From NCBI GenBank assembly GCA_036346205.1, contig JARFJB010002010.1, positions 71,001 to 135,000 on the forward strand: a stretch of 64,000 nucleotides of DNA, read 5' to 3'. The notes under the pieces were generated by a model, which saw nothing but the letters and a program-made list of their open reading frames with translations, had not been told where the DNA came from and did no database searches. Each line of letters opens with the position of its first letter. The first letter of the stretch is position 1. This document shows positions 22,345 through 34,330 of the stretch, piece after piece. This DNA is from Vesta saturnalis (lineage: Eukaryota > Arthropoda > Insecta > Coleoptera > Lampyridae). The position numbers were made by a program, and so were the translations under genes.

Positions 22345-22490
22345 TAAAAATTATTATTAATTTTATTAAATACATAAATAAAAAGTTTACCTTGAGTAGG
22401 ATTTGTACCTACGACCTGTAACTTGCCGCGCTAACCAACTGCGCTATCGAGATACCAGCCCCAATCGATGTAAATTTTGTTTTTATGTAT
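22345..22490 (-). mobile_element. tRNA-bearing repeat (copy 2), one arm only
   Basis: On the minus strand the order is leader (ACAAAATTTACATCGATTGG), tRNA-like sequence, TTTTTATTTATGTATTTAA and AT-rich tail, as in the right half of copy 1 (8087-8245). The opposing arm is absent: the leader side stops at 22493, where a mariner begins. This copy shows the unit can exist without its inverted partner, or that the mariner displaced it. Confidence 0.7.
22389..22453 (-). pseudogene. tRNA-like pseudogene lacking part of the anticodon arm
   Basis: Minus-strand acceptor ATCTCGA/TCAAGGT, D stem GCGC/GCGC and a perfect T stem GTAGG/CCTAC are present. The box A sequence TAGCGCAGTTGG matches the Pol III consensus and box B is GGTACAAATCC. 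Between the D arm and T arm only 14 bases remain, about eight fewer than in copy 1, so the anticodon arm is deleted. Confidence 0.65.
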
Positions 22491-22493
22491 GTA

Positions 22494-23226
22494 CAGGGTG
22501 ACCAACTATGAATGCGAGGTACTGTTTCTGAAATGGCCGCTAGGGGTGTAACTGCAATCTTGAATCTAAAAAAGTGATGTTTCTGTGAATTATTCTATAT
22601 TAACCTAATAAAAAAATAACTGATCTTTAAAGTCGAGGATAATCTGAACTTTTTTTGTTTGGCACTTTTTGACGTATGTCTAAAAATAAAGTGGTGGGGG
22701 GTACTCATAGGTTTCCTTAAATAACGCCCTGTATCTTCGAAACGGCTAAGCCGATTTTAACAAACTTAGGCGCGTTGAAATGAGCTATTCTTGGGCTATA
22801 AATGTTATAATATTTGAAGTTTTATTAGTTTCACATGTCGTCGCTAGAGGACCTTGTTCGACATTCCGACAGAAACGGTTAATTTTCGCAAAAAAAATTA
22901 AATGCATTGGTATGACTTTTTCATGAACAAGTAGTAAATGATGCATAAACAAGTTCGCGAAAACCCCATCTCGATATCTTGTTCCTAACCTAAAATATCG
23001 GCCAAAGAAAACTTTATACGAAAATCCTTTAAATTTTTATTTTTTTAACTATATTTTCTGGAATAGTTTCTATTATGTAAGTTGTAGCCCTAAAAAGGAC
23101 CGGTTTAGAGGAGGAAAGTTTTTAATTCCCCCGTAAATGCTCGAAATGCTAACCATCACTTTGTGCATTGCTGAGGCCTCTTATGGGTAGACAAAACTGC
23201 AGCTTCAACTTCGGCTCTGAATAGGT
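22494..23226. repeat. Left long terminal inverted repeat of the mariner
   Basis: Reverse-complement match to 24515-25292 with scattered substitutions and small indels. Shared blocks include GCGAGGTACTGT, GTCGAGGATAATCTGAACTT, GACATTCCGACAGAAACGGT and AAAACTGCAGCTTCAA. Its inner end is an antisense copy of the last codons of the transposase gene. Confidence 0.85.
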
Positions 23227-23503
23227 TACGTAGAATTTGCGATTTTAAATGTTTGTAAATTTATTCACCAGGATAAAATCACCCTTTTTGAAATTACTAT
23301 GGGCAAGTAAGCAATGCTAAAAGTTATACGAAAGGCCTATTTTTTGTTTGTTTAAATGCATATTCACTATGGATACATACAAATATACAATTAATAGAAG
23401 CAGGCAATGGAAACAGATACCTAAACAAAACATACATAATCCTCAAATTGTCAATAGTTGTCAATACTTTCGCGTTATTTTGAGCAATTTTTGTGCTTTC
23501 AAA

Positions 23504-24606
23504 ATGCGTTTTATGAATAATGAAGCTGTTGATATGCTTGCGGTTTATTTTGAATGTCTTCAGAATGCCGCAGTAGCTAAAAGAGTTTACGCGGCTCGAT
23601 ATCCAAATCGGCGTCCTTGCGATGTAAGAGTTTTTCCCCGATTAGTGGCGAGCTTTGGAGCCAATGGTAGTTTTCAACCTACGTTTCAACGGCAAAGAAT
23701 TGGAAGAACACAATAAAATATTAACCGTGTACTGGGCTATATTGAAGGAAATCCTCATGTTAGCACAAGAGCATTATCCACTAAGTTGGTCATATCACGG
23801 ACAGCGGTTCAAAATATTTTGAAGGAACATAGGTAAGTTCTAATGGCCATCAAAATATATAGGTATTCGTTTAAACTTTTTTTAATTACTTTAAGAATGC
23901 ACCCATATCATGTCGTTTTGTATCAGGAAGATTTTGATCGAAGGTTAGAGACTATTGCCATTGGATGTTAGGCATGATACGCGAAAATAGAGAATTTTTA
24001 TTTCAAATTCTTTGGACCGATGAGGCCACCTTCAGTAGTGACGGGAGAGTCAATCTGCGCAATATGCATTATTGGTCTGCAGAAAATCCTCATTGGTTGC
24101 GTGAAGTTCAGCGCCAAGGACGCTGGAGTTTAAATGTATGGTGTGGAATACTGGGAGGCAGAATTATTGGGCCATAATTTTTCGAGAAACCCCTAAATGG
24201 CAACGTATTTCTTGACTTTTTGGCCAATCAATTACCGTTGTTGTTGGAAAATGTGCCTGGAAACAAGGCAAAATTGTTTTTGCAGTTGAATGGTTGCCAG
24301 CACATTTTGCTATTAATGTGCAAAGCATATTAATGCAGTATTTCAAGCGGTGGATTGGAAGGAAGTCTGTTTCCATGGCCTCCGCGATCGCCAGACTTAA
24401 CTTGCCTCAATTTTTATTTATGGGGCGCTTAAAGGACATCGTGTTTCGGACTCAACCTACTACTAGAGAAGATATGAAAACCGGATTCGTAACGCAATAG
24501 TAACATACCAGAGCCGAAATTGAAGCTGCAGTTTTGTCTAGTCATGAGAGGGTTCAGCAATGCATAGAGCGTGATGGTCAGCATTTCGAGCATTTACGGG
24601 GGCATT
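23504..24606 (+). pseudogene. DUF4817-type mariner-like transposase, frameshifted
   Basis: MRFMNNEAVDMLAVYFEC and RVYAARYPNRRPCD (23504-23620) form the N-terminal DUF4817 helix-turn-helix. TAA at 23714 is followed in frame by a second HTH-like segment. The DDE core is at 23965-24177: ILWTDEATFSSDGRV holds the first catalytic Asp, and WSLNVWCGILGGRIIGP follows. TAA at 24175 interrupts it. In the second motif (LQLNGC) the expected Asp is Asn (AAT 24289-24291), directly followed by a one-base loss. The third region is poorly preserved. The C-terminus reads into the right inverted repeat. Confidence 0.8.
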
Positions 24607-25292
24607 AAAAACCTTCCTCGTTTAAATCGGTCCTTTTTAGGGCCACAACTTACATAATAGAAACAATTCCAGAAAAATATAGTTAAAAAAAAACACTTAA
24701 GGGATTTTCGTATAAAGTTTTCTTTGGCCGATATTTTAGGTTAGGAACAAGATATCTAGATGCGGTTTTAGCGAACTTGTTTATGCATCATTTATCTACT
24801 TGTTAAAGAAAAATGAATACCAATGCATTTAATTTTTTTGCGAAAATTAACCGTTTCTGTCGGAATGTCGAACAAAGCCCTCTAGACGACATGTGAAACT
24901 AACAAAACTTCAAATATTATAACATTTGTAACAAGAATAGCTCATTTAACCAAGTTTGTTAAAATCGGCTACCGTTTCGAAGATACAGTTATTTGAAACA
25001 TTTGAATACCTCCACCACTTTATTTTAGTAATACGTCAAAAGTGCCAAACAAAAAGTTCAGATTATCCTCGACTTTAAAGATTAGTTATTTTTTATTAGG
25101 TTAATATATCAGAATTCATAGAAACATCACTTTTTTAGATTGTAGTTACGCCCCCTAGCGGCCATTTCAGAAACTTGAAAATATTTTCCAGGTTTTTGTA
25201 TTGCCGGCTTTAGTATAACTTTTTTTTGCGCAAGCCTCTACGATGGATAGTTTCCCAGATACAGTACCTCGCATTCTTAGTTGGCCACACTG
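24515..25292. repeat. Right long terminal inverted repeat of the mariner
   Basis: Partner of 22494-23226. It includes the transposase 3' end and stop (to about 24606), then non-coding sequence to the terminus. Roughly 70 bases near 25175-25255 (CCAGGTTTTTGTATTGCCGG onward) have no counterpart in the left arm. Confidence 0.85.
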
Positions 25293-25294
25293 TA

Positions 25295-26850
25295 CAACTG
25301 ATGTAAATTCTAAATATAATGAGATAACAAATATATAGGTTATGTCTTATGACGGTGTGCTATTATAATCAAACCATGCCCTAAATTATAACAATTCACT
25401 GTCGCAGCAAAATATTTTTGACTCTATCAATAAAATAAGTGGATATAATGGGTAATTTTTCTAGTTTGAAATATAAATAAATATTCAATAATTTTCAACT
25501 TTCTTTGACATTTAATGGAAATTTATGTGGAGACATCTGCCTATAAAAATATTAACGAAAAGATACGTCGCCTAAATCTTAGTAATTTTAAGAATGAGTC
25601 GTACCCAACTTTATTTTAATCAAACTACTGCGTTCCACCCACGTGCTTGAATACTTTCTATAAACTTTTAATGAATATTCAAAATTTACGAACGTTACTG
25701 TCTGTTAAACAATTGAGAGTAATATTTATTATTCCAAATATTAACATCTTTTTTATACAAACCTAAAAAACACTTATTACAGTTACAAATGATTTACGTA
25801 TTCACAACAATAAATACTTAACAATAACATATATATTTTGCATAAATCGAGTTTCAAAAATTAAAGTTATTTAAATTTTTGTACAGAATTTAGTAACGTT
25901 GCATTATAATTTCATTATTAAGAATTTCAACGTGAATCCGATATAACGTGACAATATATAGTGCCTACTTATGCAACATCTAATCAAGTTCATAGTGAAA
26001 ACGGACAAGCCCAAGAATAATAGATCATCCAAGGTTATTTAGAAGAAAGGAATGTAGATGTTAAGTTCCTAATCCGTTTTCGCATAATAATACTGCATAA
26101 GTAGTGCATAACTAATTTTTATGGTAAATGAACCATGCATTTTTTATTATTGTAGAAATATTTTTTTAATCAGTTAATCATCAGAATAAAAATAATGAGT
26201 CTGTGGGAAATTGCATATTTAGAATAACAATTCTGCTTAACCTAAAAAACTTTATGGATAATTTGGTTTTTAATTGTATCACTGTCTTTAAAGAATTTGA
26301 AATACATGCATTATGCAGGAAGCACTTATAGTAATAAACTGACACACGCTTTGGCCTTGGTGTACTGTGAAATTTGGTCTTAACCTGGTTATTAATGATA
26401 GGTTATATTTAATCCTTATAAAAGAAGCAAAAAATCTTTTCACAAGGTAACTCTTTTACATAGTTAACCTTTTTTGCTATTATTTTCCACATGAAATGAA
26501 TAATGAATCATGAATATTGAAAATGGGATTGCTTAGTAATACGTGGTAATACATTAGGATTTAGCAATGAATGCGTAAAGTTTCATTCAATGTTACTTAG
26601 ATGTATGTTAATTTATTGAGTTTAGACAAATGTGAATGTCAAAGTATAATGTACTATGAGTCATGGAAAACCGTGAAAAAAGGATTTGCAGTTATTATAC
26701 AAGTATGGAAAGAATATTATCACGGGTCTGACTTATAATAAGTAAAACAAAGACAGTACACTCAGTTCACGTGAGATAGGATACACAACAGACTAAAAGC
26801 ACTGATGCCATACATGCGTCTTTTGAGTAAGCTAGTATCAATGACACATT
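25295..26850. other. AT-rich stretch with nothing recognised
   Basis: No ORF of note, repeat family or RNA gene was recognised over about 1.5 kb. It may include the eroded left end of the next transposon. Confidence 0.4.
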
Positions 26851-26853
26851 TAA

Positions 26854-27903
26854 TTGCTACTGTCAACGAGAATTGAAAATCTGTGTTTTTGCAAGTCCGA
26901 CACAATACTCATGTATTCCACTCAAGAAAAAAAAATTATTAAGTGGTATTATTCAGGAAGCACTGCACAAGAAATAATGGGCAGGTTTGCTTTTTCCTTT
27001 GAAACAGGCCAATTCCATCACGATTATGCGCACTGTTTGTAAATTTGAAAGATGTGGATGATTAAATAAAAGTAGAAAATGCAGTAGCATTGATGGTAAT
27101 GATGGTGAGCATGTTGTAACTTAAATGAATATCGCGAACTCCAAGAAATTGCAGTGTGTAGTTTAGCAGAAATTAATTTCCCGTGCAATAGTACAAAAAT
27201 TGCTGACGAAATGAATATTGAACCATGAACAGTTTGCAATGAAAAGGAATAAATACCGTTGCTATAAGTTGCAAACTACACAAGAAATTTTTCAGAAGAT
27301 CATCAAAAGCGTGTGGAATTTTGTGAAAATATGATGAATCGGGCTAATGAAAACGAACGATTTGAAATTGAATTGAAAATATTTTGTTTACCGACGAGTG
27401 TTCTTTTAACTTACATGGCCATCACAATCCGTTTGTCGCTGTTGGTTAGTCTCGGGAAAACAAACACATTAGTATTCTTTGCCGGACACAATACCCCCAA
27501 AAAGTTAATGTGTGGGCAGGAAGTTTAGGCAATTCCGTAATTAGTCCATTTTTTATCAACGGAAACTTTAATGTGGACACATATTTAGAACTGTTGAGAA
27601 ACCAGATAGTTCCAGCTGTTCAACGCCTCAATATAAATTTTGATGACATTTGGTATCAAGAGGATGGCTGTTCTGCTCATACTGCAATAAGAGTTCAACA
27701 GCTTTTGGAAACTACGTTCCCTAACCGTATTATTAGTGGAAAAGGTACTATTAAATATCCTCCTCGCTCACCTGATATCGCGTCGAACGACTTTTTTATT
27801 TGTGGGTACAGACATGAACGTGCTAATGATTTGGACGAACTTGGTGTCAAAATTACAGAGTCTTTAAACAGGATCACCCAAGCCTTGCGCTTAGAGTTTT
27901 GAA
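26854..27903 (+). pseudogene. Mariner-like transposase, well-preserved C-terminal half
   Basis: A weak N-terminal HTH reading (STQEKKIIKWYYSGSTAQEI) begins near 26905. The middle is broken by stops and frame changes. From 27510 a clean 130-codon frame gives WAGSLGNSVISPFFINGNFN, WYQEDGCSAHTA with the second catalytic Asp, and YPPRSPDIASNDFF with the third, the arrangement of insect mariner-like elements. It ends with TGA at 27900. It differs clearly from the copy at 23504, so it is a separate subfamily. No inverted repeats were located. Confidence 0.75.
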
Positions 27904-28849
27904 AAAAAGTGTATTCTGTTCATCTTTAAAAATAGTTGCTTTTTCAATAAGAATTATAATGCTAAAGTTGAACCTTAAACTTAAGTTATACTATCAATGT
28001 AAATGTTAATGTTCTTGTTTGTTGCTCTCATAAGTTTCTTTTTGGTTCTTCTTACGAGTAGTAATCGAGCCATGTCATAAATTCGCAATTACAATAAACT
28101 TCGATGTTTGAGGTATTATCATTTAATGGTTAAGTGTAAAGTATTTGTTTAATAGTTTCAAAGAACACGTGACTTTTCAACATCATCTTAATTGCTTTGG
28201 TTTCGTTAGAAATGTTGAAGTTAGATTGAAGGATACTTAAGTAGTTCATATTTTGTGCCTACATGCAAATATGTACAAGTGGCAACATCGGTAAAGTTAT
28301 GTTTCTCTCACGGTCATATATGCTTATTTGGTTTCTTTCTAGCTTATTATAAGTCAAAGCCGCAATAATGTTTTTCCATACCTTATACTAAGCTTATATA
28401 GACGCTCCGATTTACGACGATTTATTCCGTTATAGCACATATATTATTAATTTTAGACAATAGTCTATTTGTTGGAGCAAAATTGCAAGTTTATGTGGTC
28501 AGGGAGAGATGATAAGTAAAGGAATAGATAGATATGTCAGGCCATGCTACATAAAGCCACTTTCGCACCGTATATCGTTTCTAACCTTTAAGATCTGGTA
28601 GCTAATAATTTCGTTTTTTTTTTTTTTTTTTATAAAAATTAAACATTTAGTCTGATTGTGCTGTGTAGTGACGGAGTAATTTGTTATCATAGTAATAATA
28701 CACACGTCCTAAACGTGTGTTTTATATAAAAATTCTATCAATCAGAATGGTGCAATGATAGAAAGTATTCGTAATTATAACGGTAGTCTGTTGAACATGT
28801 ACTCCATCATATTTACTTGATTAGATACAGCTCTATGTAGGTAAACTAA
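27904..28849. other. AT-rich stretch with a poly-T run
   Basis: Nothing recognised except a run of about 18 T (28613-28630). No ORF of note. Confidence 0.4.
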
Positions 28850-28994
28850 TTAACCCATTAACGCTCAAATTATTTTTTCCTCGTTTTTCTTTTCTGGATT
28901 TTTGCAGTGGTTGTCTATAACGTCCTATTGTAAAGAAATAATCTGTTAAAATTCCAATTTTACCCAAAACAGGCAAATTATGGACGGTCCTCAT

Positions 28995-29688
28995 TTGAAA
29001 ACGCTGGGCGTAACATAATGAATTCGTATGAATATTATAAAATGAAATTAAACCTTATAAAATAACAAAATAGCTTGTTTTTTAGTAAATAATAATATAT
29101 TGATAATAAAAACATAAGATTAACACACATCGTAATATTTGTCCTGGAAATTTGGGAAGCAAATTATACATAACGTTGCATTACACTTTTTGCAGAATGT
29201 ACGGGGTTTTTCAGTACATAATGCAAGCTGGCATCGGTGCTGCTTTTTCCTTTTCTCCAAAATGTGATTTTTTCCATCAAAACGCGTATCGTCAAAAGTT
29301 TGATTTCTTGATCTTGATTGGTCTGCCTCTTTGAATTCTCCTTCCATGATCCAATTTCAAATACGTTACAGCTATATTTCTTCGATGTTTGGTTTTTCGG
29401 GTGTAACAAATTGTACAATATACAGCTCATTACTATAGCCATATCTTTCACACGGGTTACCAAGCTCAGTACCATTTTTTACCTCTTATGGTAACTGCAT
29501 ATTTTTATCGTAACCAATTGTGGTGGCCTACACCACCCATATATTTATTGTGATCATTGATCATCTTCGGCTGTGCGATTGAATTTTGATCTTTCTTAGT
29601 ATGATCCCATCATGATATAGAATAAGAGGTTCGATATCGTCAAAGTTTGATCCTACTGTAACGCATCAATTGTTTCCATCTAACCATT
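28995..29688. repeat. Tandem duplication inside piggyBac, unit 1
   Basis: Near-identical to 29704-30398 at an offset of 710 bases; only a handful of substitutions are seen by eye. An A-run of about 13 bases (29688-29701) marks the junction. Confidence 0.95.
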
Positions 29689-31545
29689 GAAAAAAAAAAA
29701 AAATTTGAAAACGCTGGGCGTAAGATAATGACTTCGTATGAATATTATGAAATGAAATTAAACCTTATAAAATAACAAAATAGCTTGTTTTTTAGTAAAT
29801 AATAATATATTGATAATAAAAACATAAGATTAACACACATCGTAATATTTGTCCTGGAAATTTGGGAAGCAAATTATACATAACGTTGCATTACACTTTT
29901 TGCAGAATGTACGGGGTTTTTCAGTACATAATGCAAGCTGGCATCGGTGCTGCTTTTTCCTTTTCTCCAAAATGTGATTTTTTCCATCATAACGCGTATC
30001 GTCAAAAGTTTGATTTCTTGATCTTGATTGGTCTGCCTCTTTGAATTCTCCTTCCATGATCCAATTTCAAATACGTTACAGCTATATTTCTTCAATGTTT
30101 GGTTTTTCGGGTGTAACAAATTGCACAATATACAGCTCATTACTATAGCCATATCTTTCACACGGGTTACCAAGCTCAGTACCATTTTTTACCTCTTATG
30201 GTAACTGCATATTTTTATCGTAACCAATTGTGGTGGCCTACACCACCCATATATTTATTGTGATCATTGATCATCTTCGGCTGTGCGATTGAATTTTGAT
30301 CTTTCTTAGTATGATCCCATCATGATATAGAATAAGAGGTTCGATATCGTCAAAGTTTGATCCTACTGTAACGCATCAATTGTTTCCATCTAACCATTGA
30401 AATCCTATTCTTGTAGTCTTGTACTCTTCTCTTTTCAACTTTCCCACTTCTTTTACCGGACATATTTTTCAGTTCGATTGTCACGAATTGTTCCACTTGT
30501 TCGAAAACCTTTTTTCTTTCAAGATTGTTAATAAATTACAGATAGTGAAATAATTGTCAAAATGAACTGTATACCCGTAGGGATCATCAAGTGCATATTT
30601 CTAACCACTCGTGGTCCTAAAGGTCCATTTTTTGTGTAGATTCCTTACCACAATATAGCGTGAAATTGAAATAGTACCCACTACGATGAATTATTTCATT
30701 CCTTTAGGTTCGTAATATCTGACCGTCATTTCGTCAATGGATAAGTGAGCCTGGAAAACTACCCATTTACAAAAGTTTCTGTTTACAATATCAAAGAGCG
30801 AGTTTTGAAAGCTCGCTCATGCATATTATCTGCAGCTTTTGAAATGTCCTGAAAATGTAGGTGTCCCTTCTATTCTAGATACTAATTTCTGCTCTTGGAA
30901 CATTTTACTAACTCTATGCCCAAGTACCCAAAATTGGACCAACGGTCTCATTAACTTGATAATTTATGGTATCCGGAAAATAATAGAAATCCAATAAAAA
31001 TTTGTATATCTTCTACTGAAACCGTAAAGTCTTGCTTACCTTTTTGCGAAGTTGCATATCGAATCATTTGAGTAACCATTAGCTGAAACACTTCTTCAGA
31101 AAGATGTTTTCAAGACTGTCTAGAATACTAGCTTCCGATAGCCTTGATGTCATAAAGGAGAATATATCGTTAGGGTTGCTTGAACTGCGCGGCTCTCCAT
31201 ATTTTGGTGCAATTTTGCGCCACTCAGGTTTGCCGGTACATGGACGTTTCGACTCCGGTTCATTTCTTGATTTTGATGGGCCTTGAACTAATTTAGGAGT
31301 TTTATTACTTGAAAACACTGGCAGAGGAAAATTTTATTCTGGATCATTGTCGGTAGCATAATCGACTTCTCCTCTTTCTAGGACAAGCCGTACGAAAGGT
31401 ATATCCAGTTCCTGATCGTTAGCGTTATACTCATCAGTAAGTTCGTCGACATCAGGTGGAAAGGTAACAAATCAGCTGCAATTTATGCCGAGTACAAGTA
31501 GTCTACGGATTCCTCTAGTGTTAACTTCTTTCGACTCATTACTTT
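29120..31545 (-). pseudogene. piggyBac transposase, broken, third catalytic Asp replaced
   Basis: The start MSRKKLTLEESVDYLYSA (from about 31540) meets a stop at once, then an acidic stretch and the ORF 31318-31079 follow. The first catalytic motif LSIDEMTVRYYEPKG is at about 30700-30750 and the second, VHFDNYF, at about 30550. The third motif reads MGGVGHHNW: the expected Asp is Gly (complement of 30236-30238, and of 29526-29528 in the duplicate). The C-terminal zinc domain (CQLALCTEKPRTFCKKCN, LCIICFPNF) occurs twice, at 30057-29830 and 29347-29120. Stops and frame changes are frequent. Confidence 0.9.
29704..30398. repeat. Tandem duplication inside piggyBac, unit 2
   Basis: Second copy of the unit above. 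It contains the third catalytic region and C-terminal zinc domain of the transposase, and continues directly into the upstream coding region, so it is the original position. Confidence 0.95.
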
Positions 31546-32901
31546 TTACTCGGAAAAAAACACATTTTGTACTAGCTGTGTCACATTGTGTGAAAATCTT
31601 AAGAAAATTGAGCAATAAAATTCTTTTTTTGGTTGCTTGTAATATATAAATTAATTCAGTACATTGATGAACTCCATTATGTTAAAACTACCAGTTAGCA
31701 TAAAGTCGATCGTATGTAATAGTGACAGCCTGGTTTGTATAGCTTGTGTAAATATTGTTGAGAACTTGTTTGACTCAGTTTATAGTCGCTGGTAGTGTTA
31801 ATTCGGTAGTGGAGAGCAGTTAAGTGGTAGGTGCGAATTACTGGGTTGTGGGGCCTTTTCGGCGTCCCCGGTCTTGTCGTTATGGTTAAGTGAAAACGTG
31901 CTTTTTTTGTTTGGATTGTACAATATCGGTGCTATACTAGCAGTTCACTTTTACGCGGCTCGTACTGATCAGTAAAAAAAGCGTCCTCTTAATCTATAAC
32001 TGATGTCGACGCTGAGGGGTGCACCGTATTTTATGAATTTGGGTTAAAAATTTTCTCGAATTTATTGATCTATAGGATCGATACTATTTTTTGAGATTAT
32101 AGACATTATTACCGTAATTTTTAAGTGTAATAGAAAGGTATCACGTGATTTTTTTTAAAAGCCAGTTTATTATGTGTTGAAGAATATATATAAGATCATT
32201 TAAAAGATTTACCCACTCAGGATTCTGTTAAATTGTGTTTGTGCGACATTTATAATAAAAAGTTGTCAGCTGATTGATTGAATTTGTACCAGAACAGTAT
32301 AAATTGATGAAGAACGTTGGTAACATTGCTTTGTATATTAATATGCTTGTTTATAATAATTGTAATGTTTGGTGTAATGTCAAAGTTTTATTCAATCGAA
32401 GCCATTTTGGACCGATTAGCCTATACCACTGAAGTATGCCGGTAACATGCACTTTACCTGTACGGGTTGATATTTTAGTGAGTGTCTTGGCCGTAACAAC
32501 TGTATTTATACAAAAATGTAAGGCTGCAACGCCCAGCGTCCTCGTTTTGGGACATGTCATTTATACCTCTGTTTTCAAAAAAAATTATTGTCGATTGAAA
32601 CGCTAAATATATTATTATAATAATACATTATTTGACCATCTAACAGATAAAAAAATGAATATTTACCTTCTACTGCAACTGAGATGAAAAATAAATTATC
32701 AACAAAGCATCGAACACAAAAATCACCTTTATAGAAATTGAAACACTACTTCTCACTATAAAAACTAGTATTCACTAAACACACCGGATATGTCTAGATA
32801 AACCTGTACTATAAATAGATTTTATTTGATGTAGGTTACACATGTTTAGAGAACGCATTCCAGCCGTCCTCAAGCAAAGACGCTGGACGTTAATGGGTTA
32901 A

Positions 32902-33480
32902 AAACGGGGGAGAAAAAAGAACTACAATCGATGAGTTTTTATAAACTTTTGTGGCCCCAAACACAAAATATTCAAATCAGCATAACTTATTGTAATAATA
33001 GACCTTCAACACAATAATTTTAAATTACAAAGATGATTTATCTACGTCAAAATCTTTAGAATTTTCTTACAATCATACATGTTTACACGATTCCATAAAT
33101 GTGAGTGAAAAAACAATAACGTTCCCCAGGAAAAATCAATAATCGAACAGCCAATAGATAAATAACCGGTAATTCAAATTCTACATGACGTCACTTTCTA
33201 GTATTACATACGACACAACTACTCCCTCCCTTGTGTTATAGTATATTACAAACCACGCAAGGAAAAGCTTCATTACAGCCGAGCGTTGGTTAACTGATCG
33301 AAAGCGAAGCTTTGTATACTATTTTATTCGCAATCATCCAATGTTAGAAATCACAATGTACTAAACATTCTGAATAATAAATATCCTGATGTAACAAATA
33401 TAAATCTAAGTAAGCTGGGCGTGAAAATAAGTGATTAAAATTATAACTGTAAAATTGTGCAAAAAAAACACAAAACGCTA
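32902..33480. other. AT-rich stretch with nothing recognised
   Basis: No repeat or coding motif was recognised. It could hold the upstream region of the following Crypton-like gene. Confidence 0.35.
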
Positions 33481-33483
33481 ATA

Positions 33484-34330
33484 ATGTCGCGACCTGTTAC
33501 TCCTAACTCCATACGAGAAAAAGCATCTGAAGGTTTGATGCGTGAAATTGTCTACCAGAGATTAAAGATTGATGCAGAGCGAAGGAAGTGAATACTGCCT
33601 CCGAAAACGTTGCTCCCGCTTATTTTAGCGAACTTTCGAAAGTCAGGAAACGATCTAGTTTATGGGCAACAGACTCTATGTTGAGGAAAACATTAGAGAT
33701 TAGATTTATATTTCACAATATGCCAAACTGCTGGCTTACTTACGAAAACAAAGTGTGGGCTACCAGCCAAGAAAGTCCAATGCTTTTACAGCGGATGATT
33801 TTTTAAATAATGGTCCTGATTTCTGTCCCTAAAGGTAATATGTTCAATCTACTTTATATTGTTGCGTAAATACTTATGGATTAAATATTTTAGGTTACTT
33901 TGATAGTTGGAATCTACAGTGGACTAATATAGTGAAAGAGTAAGCGACCCTTTATAGAAACGTAGAGTGCGATAAATTGTTTCTCCGATTAAGAAATGGG
34001 AGAATCGCAAGTAGCCATTTGGGCACAACAGCATAGGGCAATTACCCAAAAATTGCGACTTTTTTAAAACTGCTGAATGCAGAAACCTACACTGGCCACT
34101 GTTTTCGTAGAACGGGGGCCACTATTTTAGCTGACCAGGGCTGCGATATTTTACGACTAAAAAGATTGCGAGGTTGGAAATCATCTGGAGTGGCGGATAG
34201 TTTCGTGAACAGTTCACTAAAGAATCAAGTGAAAACTGCATAGATGTTGGCGACGATGACTGAATGCGTTGATGAGATAAATAATGTTATGTTTTCTGCT
34301 CCATCAACATCAACAGAAAAAGATTCTTAA
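33484..34330 (+). pseudogene. Crypton-like tyrosine recombinase, degenerate
   Basis: The reading starts MSRPVTPNSIREKASEGLMR. Broken frames then give YFSELSKVRKRSSLWATDSM and TSQESPMLLQ. The C-terminal catalytic domain is clearer: ETYTGHCFRRTGATIL (about 34084-34130) contains the H-x-x-R box of tyrosine recombinases, and GCDILRLKRLRGWKSSGVAD follows with the conserved Trp. The next position, where the nucleophilic Tyr is expected, reads Phe (TTC at about 34202-34204). A TAG follows at about 34242. This arrangement matches insect Crypton elements. Confidence 0.7.

Larger units (their letters stand above)
22494..25292 (+). mobile_element. DUF4817-type mariner with very long inverted repeats
   Basis: The ends are CAGGGTGACCAACTATGAAT (22494) and, reversed, CAGTGTGGCCAACTAAGAAT (25292), flanked by TA on both sides. 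Inverted similarity continues inward for roughly 730 bases on the left (to about 23226) and 780 on the right (from about 24515), far beyond the few tens of bases usual for mariners. A frameshifted transposase lies between. The right arm holds about 70 bases near its tip that the left arm lacks. Inverted-repeat lengths are by-eye estimates. Confidence 0.85.
28854..32897 (-). mobile_element. piggyBac-family transposon with intact TTAA-flanked ends
   Basis: Both sides are flanked by TTAA (28850-28853 and 32898-32901), and the termini are inverted repeats CCCATTAACG (28854-28863) and CGTTAATGGG (32888-32897). Next to them lie AACGCTGGGCGT-like subterminal motifs (29000, 29710, and reversed near 32533 and 32880). 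The minus-strand transposase is broken. An internal 710-bp tandem duplication covers the C-terminal region. The total of 4.04 kb is long for a piggyBac, partly because of that duplication. Confidence 0.92.
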
